The notes under the pieces: generated by a model
Told to the model about the DNA's origin: nothing
Seen by the model: the letters and a program-made list of their open reading frames with translations, nothing else
The model's database searches: none
Made by a program: the position numbers and the translations under genes
Shown here: in pieces, positions 1 to 12,429 of the stretch
How the letters are laid out: the number at the start of each line of letters is the position of its first letter
How positions within the stretch are numbered: position 1 is the first letter of the stretch
Origin: Cryptomeria japonica
Taxonomy: Eukaryota; Streptophyta; Pinopsida; Cupressales; Cupressaceae
NCBI RefSeq assembly: GCF_030272615.1
Contig: NC_081412.1
Coordinates: 142,188,247 to 142,252,246, forward strand
Reading direction: 5' to 3'
DNA length: 64,000 nucleotides

Positions 1-646
1 TACCTTAAGTTTGCTACATTAATAATTTAAAGCAATCTCTTAAATTAGTGATTAATCATATAAAAGAAACTACCTATTTAAATTCCTATATCACTATTGT
101 GTACGCCTACTCATTAATTTTGAATTTAATACTTAGGATAACAAACCTCACTTACCTCGCGCAAGGCATGCAAATCGAGGAAGTCCTCCAAATCTCTCGA
201 CATGCATCCCAATGAAAAGCAAGCCCCACAAATCCACACACGATGCTCACCTGACCATGGCTAAGGCAAGACGAGAGTTATATGACCACTAAATCCGAAT
301 TCAAAAGATGAAGGAGCATACTCAACCTTGCAAATTCCAAAGGAGATGAACCTTGCCCTAAGCGGTGTTGTACCTGCAATCTCCTGCACTCATGAATTCA
401 TACAAGCATGCATATACAAATACATATTCAATGAAGGCGTTAGCTCAAGATTTATCTCAAGGGTTAGGAAACAATTACATTTACATGAGAATCGATGCAA
501 AAGCACAATAATAAGTATGCACAATTTATTTATATTATCTAAACTACACATTGCATATCGGTTAATCTACCATTCAAGAATGCCACATAGGAAGTCAATC
601 AAGGTTAAACGAGTTTTAAAAGTCTGACTAGGGTATGGGCATTACA
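1..646 (-). mobile_element. 3' LTR (partial) of LARD-like element
   Basis: This stretch is repeated nearly base for base at 8693-9338, with a constant offset of 8692. It ends in GGGCATTACA, the inverted complement of the TGTAATGCCC that opens the other LTR at 4434. Read on the minus strand it is the beginning of the downstream LTR; the rest lies left of the window. The two copies differ at only a few positions in the visible 646 bases, so this element is much younger than the others here. Open frames within it (for example 328-627) are chance frames of the LTR. Confidence 0.92.
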
Positions 647-660
647 TTCTCCCCCCCTAG
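647..660 (-). other. Polypurine tract of LARD-like element
   Basis: On the minus strand this reads CTAGGGGGGGAGAA and directly abuts the TGTAATGCCC start of the 3' LTR. A purine run in this place primes plus-strand DNA synthesis in LTR retroelements. It fixes the minus-strand orientation together with the primer-binding site at 4420-4431. Confidence 0.85.
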
Positions 661-3600
661 GTTCCGACTTACTCCTGGAAGTCGCAAAGTTAAACGGAAG
701 TCTTGCAACACTTATTAGTCCTTAAACTCAATTAACAATTATCGATTTGCACAAACAACTATTTTGTCAACAATTTAAAACATTATTCATCAATAAAAAT
801 GCATCTAACATCATTCACACCTTCAAATATTCTATAATTTACACTCAATCATAGCAAGGATACGAGACTTTTCCCTTTTTATTTCACCAAATTTAAGCAA
901 TTTAAAATATACAGGCACAGTTTTTCATACTCATCTATCAAACATGACAAGGAAATGTGCTCTCAAGGTCAATTTCTTTCACCAATTCACCTCTTTCACA
1001 AAATTTTATCACATAAAACTAGCCTCAATAAAACAATCTCTACGACCAATGTAACTTCTCAACAAATAAGAACAACGTAAGAACTTAATTGTTTACATTT
1101 TTCAGACATACAAGATCCTTTCCAATGACTATGCCCCATAACATAGTGACAAGTTAATACCATTTAATCCATGATTACACATAATATCCATCCACAAGAC
1201 TGGTTTGCACAACACAATAGGCCACATGTGAGCATCTCTAATGCTCGGTCAAAGGTAACATATATGATCCACATCTCTATGCCTGCTCTCAGAATAAATA
1301 CATGATCAACAATTATCCAACATCTCACTCAAGGGCTTGATGGTGCTAGGGTACACCATAGCGGTGCTACCTTCCATACAAGTCCCTCGTGAATATCCCT
1401 TGTTGTGTAAGGTGTTTAGCCTCCAAGAGATAGTCACCACTCATAGGTAGGTAGTGGATCCTAGTTGTTTTCACAGCCTCACATACCTCCATCCTCAAGG
1501 TTCCTTGCGTCTACTTCCTCGTATACACTCATCCAAGCCCATCTCCTACGTTCTTGGAGAGGAATTCACATTAGAACACAAGACCAGCATACGAAAACAA
1601 GAAGGATAAACCGGTTTAGCCACCAAAGTACGAAAGATTAAAGATAATAATTGTCAATTCCAACAATAAAACAAGAAAATAATTTCCGGATTTGCAACAT
1701 CAAATCAAGTAAAATCAAGATCGCAAGATCGTGGCTAAACTGTCAAGGTCAAAGTAAAATAAATTGTTGGCCCACAAGAAAATAATTAAATAAATAAATA
1801 AAAGAAATTCATAAGTGCACATTACATCACTATGTGACTAATAGCTAGCCACCAACGAGTAAGGAAGGAACAATCGTCTAGCTATCCTAGTAGCTCATCA
1901 TGTGGTGTGGCCAAGTCACACATCCACATGGCATGGCAGTGTGCACCTTGACATCACCCCGCATCACGTCGTCACGTGGCATGGCTCTACCCAATACCTA
2001 GCGGTAGGCCGCATGGAAATGTCTACTACATCCCGCATCGTGTCTCAGCACGGCATGGCAATACTCCAAGCGGACAAAGCACGCAATGGACGTATCCTGC
2101 ATGGCAGTGTACCCCGCGGACAAGGTACGCGCCGGTCACACTCCGCATAGCGATGTTCCTCTCAGGATACTCGTCGTAAGCCAGAGGTATACATGGCTAA
2201 GGTCTACCCACAAGTCTACCAACACCAGACAGTTGGCAACTTATGCAAGAAAATAACACGCCTCTCATGAAGACAAGGCAACAGATGCTCCAGTAGAATC
2301 CAACAATATGCTCAAAAACTGTCATTTATATGCTCAAGATAAAGGATAGGAATAAGGCTGGCACACATGAACCTCATAAATCGGTTCATCACAAGGGGAA
2401 GTATTGAGTACACCTATGTTATAGTTTCGTTACAAAACCATACTTTTCCTCAAAATAGGGAAGCTAAAGTCGCTTCGCGTCGACATTACTTGTACGTTGT
2501 TCATGCTATTCAAGGAATGGTGACTTCTACTACTACCCCTTCACATATTGACTTATCAACAACCCGTGGGTTGGCACTCAGTAAGGGAACAAATAAGCAA
2601 CATCACATAGATAGGTATGGTTTCCCATACTCATAAGCAAACATATCCCCCATGGTTGATTACTTCACCATCCCATGGGCACACAAAATAAGTATGGGTA
2701 TTCTCACAACACACACAGAGTAGCACCATTACTGGTTTAGTCACATTTACGGGGAGTAATTTATATTATGCTAACATATACTTAAGGGAAGTTTTAATTC
2801 TGCTTTACACATGAATCACCAAACAAAGTTTACTCTAGATCCACGTACTGAAATTTTCAACAATTCAAATTTACACAATGAGATAACATCATTCTAATAT
2901 CTTTCTCAATCTTCCCTAAGCATTTTCATTCACATTATTAACTATGCAATTTCCCTTTTCAAGATGAAAAACTTTCCCCTTTCAATTAGAAGCCCAAAGC
3001 AACATAAAATTTCACATGCATTATAGCAAAACTTCTTCTTAAATCACTGCATTCTAAATAGTGTTTCAAAAACAACAATTCCTATATTTTAGACAAGAGG
3101 AGGAAGAGAGTTGGAGAATCAACTAATTCCTATGAATACACAAGAATTTCAAAATCACACCATATGCTCGGACATAAGTTTATCATTTGAGTTGCACGGT
3201 TTCTTTTTTTTTTTTTTTTTTTTTTTTAATCTTTTAGGAATGTTCCAGAACATCCTAACATGACATTTCTAGTCATTATTGTTGCACTATAATGTTCTAG
3301 TTTTCCGATCAAGAATTTAAAGCAATCAAATTTTCTTTTTGTAATACAAGTCTTCTAGGGCACAATCACTATTCGTGATACGATACAATACAATAATAGC
3401 TCAAATTTAACATTGGAACTTCATAATATGATAAGGAGGTAAATGAATAGCTATCTACTAGATTTTGCACATTTAATGCATACAATTCAACAAGTCTTTT
3501 ATTTACTCTTTTTGAAACATAATAAGGCAGTTATCTAAATCCAAAACAAGTTAAATGGTGCGTCATTTAATAGATCCTAATCACACTAGTTGAATGAGCA

Positions 3601-4419
3601 CATAAAACAATCTTTTGAGGAGCACATCAATTTACTCTTGAAGCTTCTACAATATGTCCTCTTTTGGTATTCCTTTCACATCAAGCAATTTTTCACAAAA
3701 TCACTATGCACATGTTAAAGCACCTTACTTAAGATGTAATTTAATTATATTACTCCTACCAAGCACATGGAGCACCCTTTAATGCAACCATACAATTTTC
3801 TATCATTAACCAAAAATTAACTCCCAAATCATTCCTTTACACAATCTAAAGCGCAAAAACATTATGAGGTTTACACAAGGGCTCAAGAAATATCATCCTT
3901 TTTCTTGCATTAAGAAAACTTATATAAGTGGTAACTACACATATCAATTCCTTTTAATTTACTTAGAGAGAGAAAAGGAGATGAGTCATAATCACTCAAT
4001 GTACTACATGATAAGCATTAACATTTGCCATACTAGTCTTTCAAGTGGACAATCATGAAGATAGAGCCAAAACCACAAACAAACACATTTCGTACTTTTA
4101 GGTTCAAGATATTAATAACCAACTTAGATGGATTAGTCAAAGAGTAAAACGAAGCAAGAATGAAGGTACATACAAATCCTTTTCAAAGAAGAGAAGTCAT
4201 AGACCAAGACCTCAATAGGTAGACAGAACACCCATAATTATTTCCAAAACACCCACATCAATAAGGTGAAAACAAAGTGTGAACACACATGTTACACACA
4301 AATAGGGTTTGTTAAATCACACTCTCACATCAAGGTGGGCAAGCATACAACATAAGATAGACACACACACACCAACTAAGAGCACAAGTGAAACCAGAGG
4401 TCCTAGTGTTGCAACATGG

Positions 4420-4431
4420 GCTCTGATACCA
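4420..4431 (-). other. Primer-binding site, initiator tRNA-Met type
   Basis: The plus strand reads GCTCTGATACCA, so the minus strand reads TGGTATCAGAGC. This is the usual plant retroelement site matching the 3' end of initiator tRNA-Met. It lies two bases from the LTR end at 4434. Confidence 0.92.
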
Positions 4432-4433
4432 AG

Positions 4434-7400
4434 TGTAATGCCCCGCCAGGAAACCCCTAAGGGTTTAAGTTAAAAACACTCAATTAGAGTGTAAAATTTT
4501 TTATTTTTTATTTTTTAATTAATAATCAAGAGCGTTGATGAATAGTTACAACATTAAGATACATTGGAGTCATCTCAAAGTTATCTATAACTAGATAACA
4601 CAGCGGAAGGCTAAATGATCCTAAGAGGTTTCCCAACGCGATTACACAACCCTTACACCTAACTCAACTTGCGTCATTAGATTCCATTAAACTGGATATC
4701 TTAATTACGAGCTAATGCATAGATCTTAATTACCAATGTGTTCAAAGATATGACATCTTAAAATTTTAGGAGGCGTTCATTTACTTTGGTGGTTAGGAGG
4801 CCATTGAGGAGTTATTTATTCAATGCACTTAATTTTCATAATTACATTAAGCGGCCCCCAAAAGGGTTCATGTGTTTAATATAATGAAGTTCATTCCTTG
4901 GGTTTGTGGTACCCATTCACAATTGATTTCATCCTTTAATGTTTAAAAATATGCCTATTAAGATTCATTCATTTAAGGTTAAACTACGTTTAGTAAAGTG
5001 AGGATTCCTTCATTTGATTTTAAAATATTCACCCACATTTGATATCTTTTTTAAATATTAAAAAGTATGGTTAATAAGAGAAGTTCGTTCCTTAAGGATT
5101 AACTACAACTAAAAGAGTGAGGTCCCTTCATTTGATTTCGTGCATAGCCAACTAATGAGTTGTAGTTCTTATATGATAGGTATGATGTGAGTAGTCATGG
5201 AATTTCATTTGAAGTTTTAATAATGCAAATAAATGGACTAATTTCATTAAGATGGATATGCATTAGGACAAACGAGAGCATCCTTAAAATTTAAGTATCG
5301 TTAACTAGATGACATTCGTCATTTCAAGATTAGAGAAATAAGATCATAATGACGTTCTTCTATTAGGTTTAAAATACAATTATCTTTTTGCATATCTCTT
5401 TTTTTTTGTTGTTAGATGAAAGTAATATGCGAGAGATACTTTTACTAGGATTTAATGTATAAACAACAATTCAATTACTTTTCCATTTTAGATTAATTTT
5501 AGCAATCATGAGGGATTCCTTTTATAAGGGATTAAAAATAAGGATATCTAATTGAGTTCACCCAATTATAAAATAAATCGGATGAGGATCATTGATTATA
5601 ATTACAACATAAATTACTAAGTATATTCATCCAATATACAACATGAATTACCTAATTGAGTCCACACGATTATCAAATTTCTCTGGTGAGAATTATAGTT
5701 AAGGTTAAAGCGTGAAATAACTTAACAAATCATCCAATGCAATGAAGCATAATTAACATGGCGTGAATTCATTCACTACGGTAAAAGGATAGATGTTGAT
5801 ATGATGTTCAACCTTTTAATCTCAATCTGGGAATTGTGACATAAGTTTTAACTTTGTTTTCCCTTTTACATTCAATCCATTAACATACTTATTAACAAAT
5901 TAATCCAATGAAGTAATTCTAACTAGATTTCTTCCACTATTACAATTTAAATTAACATTATCAAATTACTTTTTTTTTTTTCCACAACTTTAATTACAGT
6001 ATTTTAAATACTTTGCCATAATCATAGTTCACAATGTTTTATGAACTTAAATAACTATGTTTTTTTTTTTTTTTTTCCAGATGAATAATGTTATGCACTT
6101 AAATTTGAATTCATTTAATTTACACCATACACTTTGCAAGAATACAACCATTCAAGATAATTTAAAACATAAAACAAAGTACGCTATAAACATCGCATGA
6201 CACAGAATATGATCTCGGAGTTCACCCCGGATGGGCTACATCTCCGGGTCTGCTCAACTGCAAGACCCTTTTGGTATTTAATATAGTTAAGGTTACATAT
6301 TTACATGTCTTTACAATCTTGCCTTTTTGGCGATCACAACCATACTGCAAATGACCATTTCAGTCAGTAAATACAACTCTACAAGTTTTCCAACTAAGTT
6401 CACATAAATGTAATCTTTTCTCATTCGGGTATTTTACTTAATCCTTAGATACACATCACTGACATTGTTGGTCTAGAACTATACACTAGTACCCCCCAAC
6501 AATTTATAAATCCCCTTGCATATATATAAAACAAGTATATGTAAATCTCAATTTATATCTAACCGATTAAAATTATCGTCTGAACACTAAGGGGTAATTC
6601 ACGGGATATATATTCGATACGAAGGGACCAAGAAGCCACATATAGTTAATATTATATGTTGATATAAGAAATTCCTAAGATATCATTTATTAAATATCCA
6701 CATTTACCCATAGTTTGTGATTAGAAATTATCAATGCCAGTTATATAAATCAGAATGAGGCAGAAAACATATATCTCTATATGAGTTCTCGAATTTTCAA
6801 TATTCTAAATTCCCTACATTAATTACTACTCAGCTTAAATAATTAAATAAGGAGAAAAGTCTAAATTTAGATAATAAAAAGAAACTCCATATAAAACCAA
6901 TATAGTTTCTTTCCCCCTTTTTTCTTTTTTTTATTTATTTATTAAACATATCCTGAATTTATTATTTTATTGTTTCTTTCGTTTAAAACCATTAAAAATA
7001 AATAAAAACTAAATAATACACAAAAGTATTTTTTTAAAAAAAAAAGGCATATTGAAACTGGGGTTACCCACGTGGAATACCACGTGGGCCCCCTTGGTAG
7101 CCACGCTACCATTGGTAGCGCTGCTACGAAATGGTAGCAGGCGCTACCCTTGGTAGCACTGCTACCATTTGGTAGCAGTTCTACCAGTGGTAGCACTGCT
7201 ACCAACTGGTAGCAGCAGCTACCGTGGTAGCAATGCCTCCTCCCAGCGATGGGGGGGGGCATAAAATATATTTTATTTTATTTTATTTTATTTTCCATTT
7301 TATTTTATTTCATTTTTTAACAGAATCTCTGGTAAAAAAATAACAAACCCAGACCCAGTTTTGATCTGCCAGAATGCAGTCAAGATTTGCTAAATAATAT

Positions 7401-9338
7401 ATATATATGTTTTTTTTTTTAAAAGATACAATATATGTAAGCATTTAAAAGGGATGAATGACTCATCAAACACACAGTTTGGAAACACTATTTTGCAATA
7501 TTTTCCAGCAAACCCTCTTTTTGAAAGCAAACCCAGTCACAGCCATCTCTTTTTTTTTTGAAAGGGATTCATCACCCATATGTTTTTTTTTTCCAGATTT
7601 CTCCAAATAAACAACCAACTGGGAACTCTTTTTTTTTTTTTGTTGAATAAACATGAACAAAACACCCAAAACGAAAATGTAGAAAACCCTCATTTTTACA
7701 ATCATAAAATAAATTTCCAGATTGTTTAAACTAAGAATGGAGAAAGTTTTCTCTTTCTCAAAATATCCCAAAAACCATGGCCAATCTTAAAACCAAGAAC
7801 AACCAAGCCTTCAACCAAACTGAAAACTAAATCTAAAAAAAAAAACACTCATGGGTAGCATTCCTCTCTATATTTCCAGCATTTCATGGAGGGCATAACA
7901 ATAAACAAAAGGGTAGATTAAAATTTCTTACCTCCAAACGCTTTCCGGGAAGAGATTTTGAAGAAGATGAGCTCCCAAATCAGCTGCTCTCATTCCCCAT
8001 CCCTCTCCAAAATCCCCAATCTCCCTTGCAAGAACCATGTTTTTCCAAAAAAAAGACCCAAAAGCCAAGAAGCCCCCAAAATGCTTACAAAACAAGATTA
8101 AAAAGAAAACCCTTATTTTGCCCTAATTTTAAATTTCGAAATTAGGCATTTATTTTTAAAATAAAATGAATGAAAATCTCAAATGGAAGTCATTCCTTTC
8201 CATTATTTATTAATCTTATTTGTTTTCCCTTATTAAAATTAAAATGCTTCTTTTTCCTTATTGAGTTTTAAATTTTAATTCCTCAATATTAATTTTAGGC
8301 CTACTTTTATAATTCAGAACTATTGACCAAGAAGGCGTTTTGATTAATTTAATTTTCTAAAAGTCAAACTTTTATACTATATCGACTTTTCAAGTAAGAA
8401 GGAAATAATTTCGTTTAAATAATAATAATTTATCCCTTTTCTTCCAAAATGCGGAATGAGTAATTTATTTCTATCTCCCAAACGACTTTAAAAAATTTCC
8501 TTTCTAAAATGCATAATTTATTAAAATCGTAGTTATTAAAATTAACTATTAAATTAACTCGCTACAACAAAATAAAGTGACATTTTTAAATAAAAGACTA
8601 ATCTAATACAAGAGTCTTATTTATTCTAATTTCTCGACTACAAATGCGTAAATGTCGCAAATGTGTAAATGAGCATGCTATCCCAAGTTAAATACCTTAA
8701 GTTTGCTACATTAATAATTTAAAGCAATCTCTTAAATTAGTGATTAATCATATAAAAGAAACTACCTATTTAAATTCCTATATCACTATTGTGTACACCT
8801 ACTCATTAATTTTGAATTTAATACTTAGGATAACAAACCTCACTTACCTCGCACAAGGCATGCAAATCGAGGAAGTCCTCCAAATCTCTTGACATGCATC
8901 CCAATGAAAAGCAAGCCCCACGAATCCACACACGATGCTCACCTGACCATGGCTTAGGCAAGACGAGAGTTATATGACCACTAAATCCGAATTCAAAAGA
9001 TGAAGGAGCATACTCAACCTTGCAAATTCCAAAGGAGATGAACCTTGCCCTAAGCGGTGCTGTACCTGCAATCTCCTGCACTCATGAATTCATACAAGCA
9101 TGCATATACAAATACATATTCAATGAAGGCGTTAGCTCAAGATTTATCTCAAGGGTTAGGAAACAATTACATTTACATGAGAATCGATGCAAAAGCACAA
9201 TAATAAGTATGCACAATTTATTTATATTATCTAAACTACACATTGCATATCGGTTAATCTACCATTCAAGAATGCCACATAGGAAGTCAATCAAGGTTAA
9301 ACGAGTTTTAAAAGTCCGACTAGGGTATGGGCATTACA
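4434..9338 (-). mobile_element. 5' LTR (4.9 kb) of LARD-like element
   Basis: The LTR is bounded by TGTAATGCCC at 4434 and its inverted complement GGGCATTACA ending at 9338, giving 4905 bases. Its outer edge interrupts the gag of the Ty3/gypsy element, which continues at 9339. The first five bases of that flank are aggtc, the expected target duplication, whose partner is outside the window. The LTR is AT-rich and non-coding apart from short chance frames. It contains the palindrome-rich GGTAGC cluster at 7068-7233. Promoter and polyadenylation sites were not resolved. Confidence 0.92.
7068..7233. repeat. GGTAGC/GCTACC palindromic cluster
   Basis: About 165 bases inside the LARD LTR are packed with the hexamer GGTAGC and its complement GCTACC, arranged as back-to-back short palindromes. 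Next to them is a CCACGTGG-type palindrome pair near 7068-7090. The local GC content is far above the surrounding AT-rich LTR. The cluster could fold into several hairpins or carry repeated protein-binding sites; no function is shown. Confidence 0.75.
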
Positions 9339-10265
9339 AGGTCAATGAGGGGAAGGGAAAAGAAGTTGTAGAAGAGGATAGGACTCTTGAACCAGACCCT
9401 ATTCTACTTGAAGGACCTTTCCTTAAAGAAATTAAAGCCTTAGGAGGAAAATCCCTAGAAGGAGTGCCACTTTTTTATCGAAAAGTGGAGCCTAAGGTAG
9501 TCCTGGAATGGATAGAGGGATTGGAGAATCACTTTGAATGTGATGGAACTAGTGAGGCACAAAAGGTGAAGGTGGCCATTCTAGATTAAGAGGGGCATCA
9601 TTGAATTGGTGGAAATTTATTCAAGAAGAGAGGCAAATAGAGGGCAAGAACCTCATAGCTACTTTGAAGGGTATGTTAGCCAAGGTGAAAGAGGCATACA
9701 TCCCTGAAGATTATCAGATCCAGTTTCACAAGAGGAGACAAAATTTGAGGCAAAGAGACCTAGATGTGAGCAGCTATACTGAGGAATTTCAGAAGTTGTG
9801 TCTGAGATCCAAGGTGGTAGAGGATGAGAGCATCAAGGTAGCCAGATACTTAAATGGCTTGAGATGGAATATTCAAGAGGAATTAAGCTTGTTATGCCCC
9901 AACACCATGCACAAGTGCTATCAGTTGGCACTAAGAGTGGAGGAAAAGAGCAGGAAGAAACAAGTACAAAGCAACAAAGGCATAGGTAGGGAAAGAGATG
10001 GCAGAGGTTAGAGAGGTAGTTTTGGTGGAAGAAGTGTAGACCAAAGATCCCAAGGGGAATCCAAGTTGGTAGAGAAAAGTGGGGATTCCAATAGCAAGAG
10101 AAGCTATAGAGTAAGGGGATCTAGCAACTCTAGTAGAGGAAGTTCTAGTGGATTAGGAAGAGGCTCCTATTTTGCCACCATGAAGTGCTACAATTTCCAT
10201 CAACTTGGACACCTAGCCTATAGATGCCCTGAGAAGTCTTCTTCATCCCAAGGAGATGAGAGGAG
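9339..10265 (+). pseudogene. gag: Ty3/gypsy gag, 5'-truncated by LARD insertion
   Basis: The reading frame enters directly from the LARD LTR boundary, so the true N-terminus lies to the left, outside the window. Residues encoded at 9601-9960 have the composition and motifs of a plant retrotransposon Gag (PF03732-like), including a typical LNWWKF start and a YTEEFQKL stretch. A frameshift near 9580 separates it from the upstream piece, and a TAG at 10009 looks like a changed CAG. The single zinc knuckle near 10188-10235 reads C-x2-F-x4-H-x4-C, so the second cysteine is lost (TGC to TTC). Gag would package element RNA in virus-like particles. The gene cannot work now. Confidence 0.88.
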
Positions 10266-10399
10266 AGTAAACTATACTCAAGAGGATGCAGCAAATGTGA
10301 AGGCATCAGAAGTAAGTTTGGATTCAGAGGTTGGAGAGAACCTCATGATAAGGAGAGTCTTGATCAAAGAACCAGTTAAGGAGGAACCTAGCCAAAGGA

Positions 10400-10765
10400 G
10401 ATCCTTGTGGAGAATAAAATGTAAGATCATGGGAAATTTATGTAGAGTGGTAGTGGATTCAGGATTCACAGACAACCTAGTGTCAAAGGAAGTGGTGAGT
10501 AAGCTCAATTTGCCAAGAATGCCACATTGTGATCCCTATAGAGTTACATGGCTCAACAAGGGGCAACATGTTCTTGTCAATGAACAAACTTGGGTTTGAG
10601 TTCACCATTGGAGGTTACAAAGACAAAATATTGTGTGACATCTTTCCCATGGATGCTTGCCACCTACTCCTAGGTAGGCCATGGCAATTTGATAGAAAGG
10701 CAATACATCATGGAGAGAAGAATGCTTATACCTTACAAAAGGATGGAACCACCTACAAAATCTAG
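10400..10765 (+). pseudogene. Ty3/gypsy aspartic protease
   Basis: This segment follows the Gag knuckle and encodes a pepsin-like retroviral-type protease. The active-site Asp is kept in VVDSGFTDN, although the usual small residue after Gly is Phe. The C-terminal LLGRPWQFD motif is also present. A one-base frameshift near 10590 moves the reading from the gag frame to the frame used by everything downstream to 13795. A TAG at 10763 fits a changed CAG. The protease would cut the Gag-Pol polyprotein. Confidence 0.88.
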
Positions 10766-11758
10766 TCCATGGAAGACCAAGTAGAGGGCAGATCCAAAGG
10801 TCCTAATGTGCTGATGGTTGGTGAGAAAGATTTCATCCACACACTCAAGGAGGGAGAAGGAGTGGGGTTTGCCATTGTTGTGAAGCCAAAAGAGGACAGC
10901 AACAAGAAGAAGGTGAGCATTCCTAAAGAAGTGTAGCAGGTTCTAGATCAGTTTGAGGACATCATTAGTGATGAAACACCAGCTACATTGCCTCCTCAAC
11001 ATGCCATAAGTCATCAAATTGAATTTATACCCAGAGCTTCTTTACCTAATAAGGTAGCTTATTAAATGACACCAGATCAAAACAAGGAGATAGCCAAGCA
11101 AATACAAGAACTCCTAGATAATGGACTAATTAGGAAGAGCATCATCCCATGTGCATTACCCATTATTTTGGCTCCAAAGAAGGGAGGTACTTGGAGACTT
11201 TGCACTGATTCTAGAGCCATAAACTGGATTACTATCAAATATAGATTTCCCATCCCGAGAATTGAAAACTTGATGGATTGTTTGGGAGGTACTAAATACT
11301 TCACCAGGATAGATCTTAAGAGTGGTTACTGCCAAATCAGAATAAAGGAGGGTGATGAATGGAAGACAACCTTCAAGACTACAAAAGGACTATATGAATG
11401 GCTTGTTATGTCATTTGGACTCACAAATGCCCCTAGCACATTCATGAGGCTCATGGATGAAGTAGTCAAAGACTACATTGGTAAATTTGTTGTTATTTAC
11501 TTAGATGACATCTTAATTTTTAGAAAATTTAAAGATGAGCATTTTAAGCATATAGAAATTGTCTTGAGTAAACTATGTGATGAACAACTAACCATCAATT
11601 TAGAGAAATGTGAGTTTATGAAACAGGATTTGGTGTATCTTGGGTTTATAGTCTCAAGAGGTGATTTGAAGATGGATACCTCTAAGGTGGAAGCCATAAT
11701 CGGTTGGACCACACCTAGGACAAAAAGTGAAGTGAGAAGTTTCCATGGCTTGGCTTAG
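10766..11758 (+). pseudogene. Ty3/gypsy reverse transcriptase
   Basis: Reverse transcriptase motifs run in the family's usual order: LDNGLIRKS, WRLCTDSRAIN, FTRIDLKSGYCQI, MSFGLTNAPSTF and the catalytic YLDD within VIYLDDILIF near 11495-11525. The linker before it (10766-11065) has TAG at 10934 and TAA at 11063; both are one C-to-T step from glutamine codons. A TAG at 11756 separates this domain from RNase H in the same frame. The domain would copy element RNA into DNA. Similarity is unmistakable, but the copy is inactive. Confidence 0.93.
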
Positions 11759-12300
11759 TTTTATAGAAAGTTCATCACAGGGTTTAGTGAAATATGTGCA
11801 CCCATGCTTGAGACAATCAAGGGAGGTGTGAGAACCAAGTTTGTATGGAAAAAGGAAGCAAAAAGAGGTTTTAATCTCTTGAAGACAAAGGTGGCTACTC
11901 AACCGGTACTTATCCTACCAAGCTTTGACAAACTCTTCGCAATTGAATGTGATGCAAGCAACATAGCAGTTGGAGTAGTTTTGAGTCAAGACAATAGACC
12001 GGTTGCCTTCTTCAGTGAGAAACTCAATGATGCAATGAAAAGGTATTCCTCCTATGATTTGGAACTATATGCACTTGTCCAATCACTTAGGAAATGGAGG
12101 CATTATTTACTAACTAAGGAATTTGTGGTTTACACTGATAATCAAGCTCTTAGCTTTCTTAATTCTCAAGAAAAGTTAAACCATAGGCATATTAAATGGG
12201 TAGAGTATTTGCAGTCATATACCTTTACCATCAAGCATGAGAAAGGACAATGTAATAAGGTAGCTGATGCATTGAGTAGGAGGTTACTAACATTGCAAGA
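11759..12300 (+). pseudogene. Ty3/gypsy RNase H
   Basis: This lies in the same frame as the reverse transcriptase, after a TAG. It carries the expected catalytic pattern: ECDASN, then SSYDLELYALV, then VYTDNQALSFL, then VADALSRR. These supply the Asp and Glu residues that bind metal ions and degrade the RNA strand of the RNA-DNA hybrid. No further stop is seen within the domain. Confidence 0.93.
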
Positions 12301-12429
12301 AGTGCAACTCAAAAGCATTGGATTGGATAGCTTCAAGAATTTGTATGAAGAAGATGAAGATTTTGCTACTGCCTACAAGGTTTGCCAAGAGTTTGGAAAC
12401 CATTTTCATGGTGAATATGCAAATTACAC

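Larger units (their letters stand above)
647..4433 (-). mobile_element. Non-coding internal domain of LARD-like element
   Basis: This 3.8 kb lies between the two LTRs, running on the minus strand from primer-binding site to polypurine tract. Neither strand has a frame longer than about 90 codons, and no gag, protease, reverse transcriptase, RNase H or integrase motif was seen. LTRs of ~4.9 kb with a ~3.8 kb non-coding interior match the large retrotransposon derivatives (LARDs) known from cereals. Such elements need enzymes from another element. A GC-richer patch at 1900-2180 repeats CATGGCA-type words and a T run sits at 3204-3228. Confidence 0.85.

Noticed and set aside
6942-7262. 106-codon minus-strand frame rich in Leu, Val and Pro
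   Set aside because: Its composition comes from the GGTAGC palindromic cluster inside an LTR; no homology or context supports a gene.
9020-9589. A single 189-codon open frame
   Set aside because: It fuses LARD LTR sequence (to 9338) with gypsy gag by chance; the first 99 codons are also present alone at 328-627 in the other LTR.
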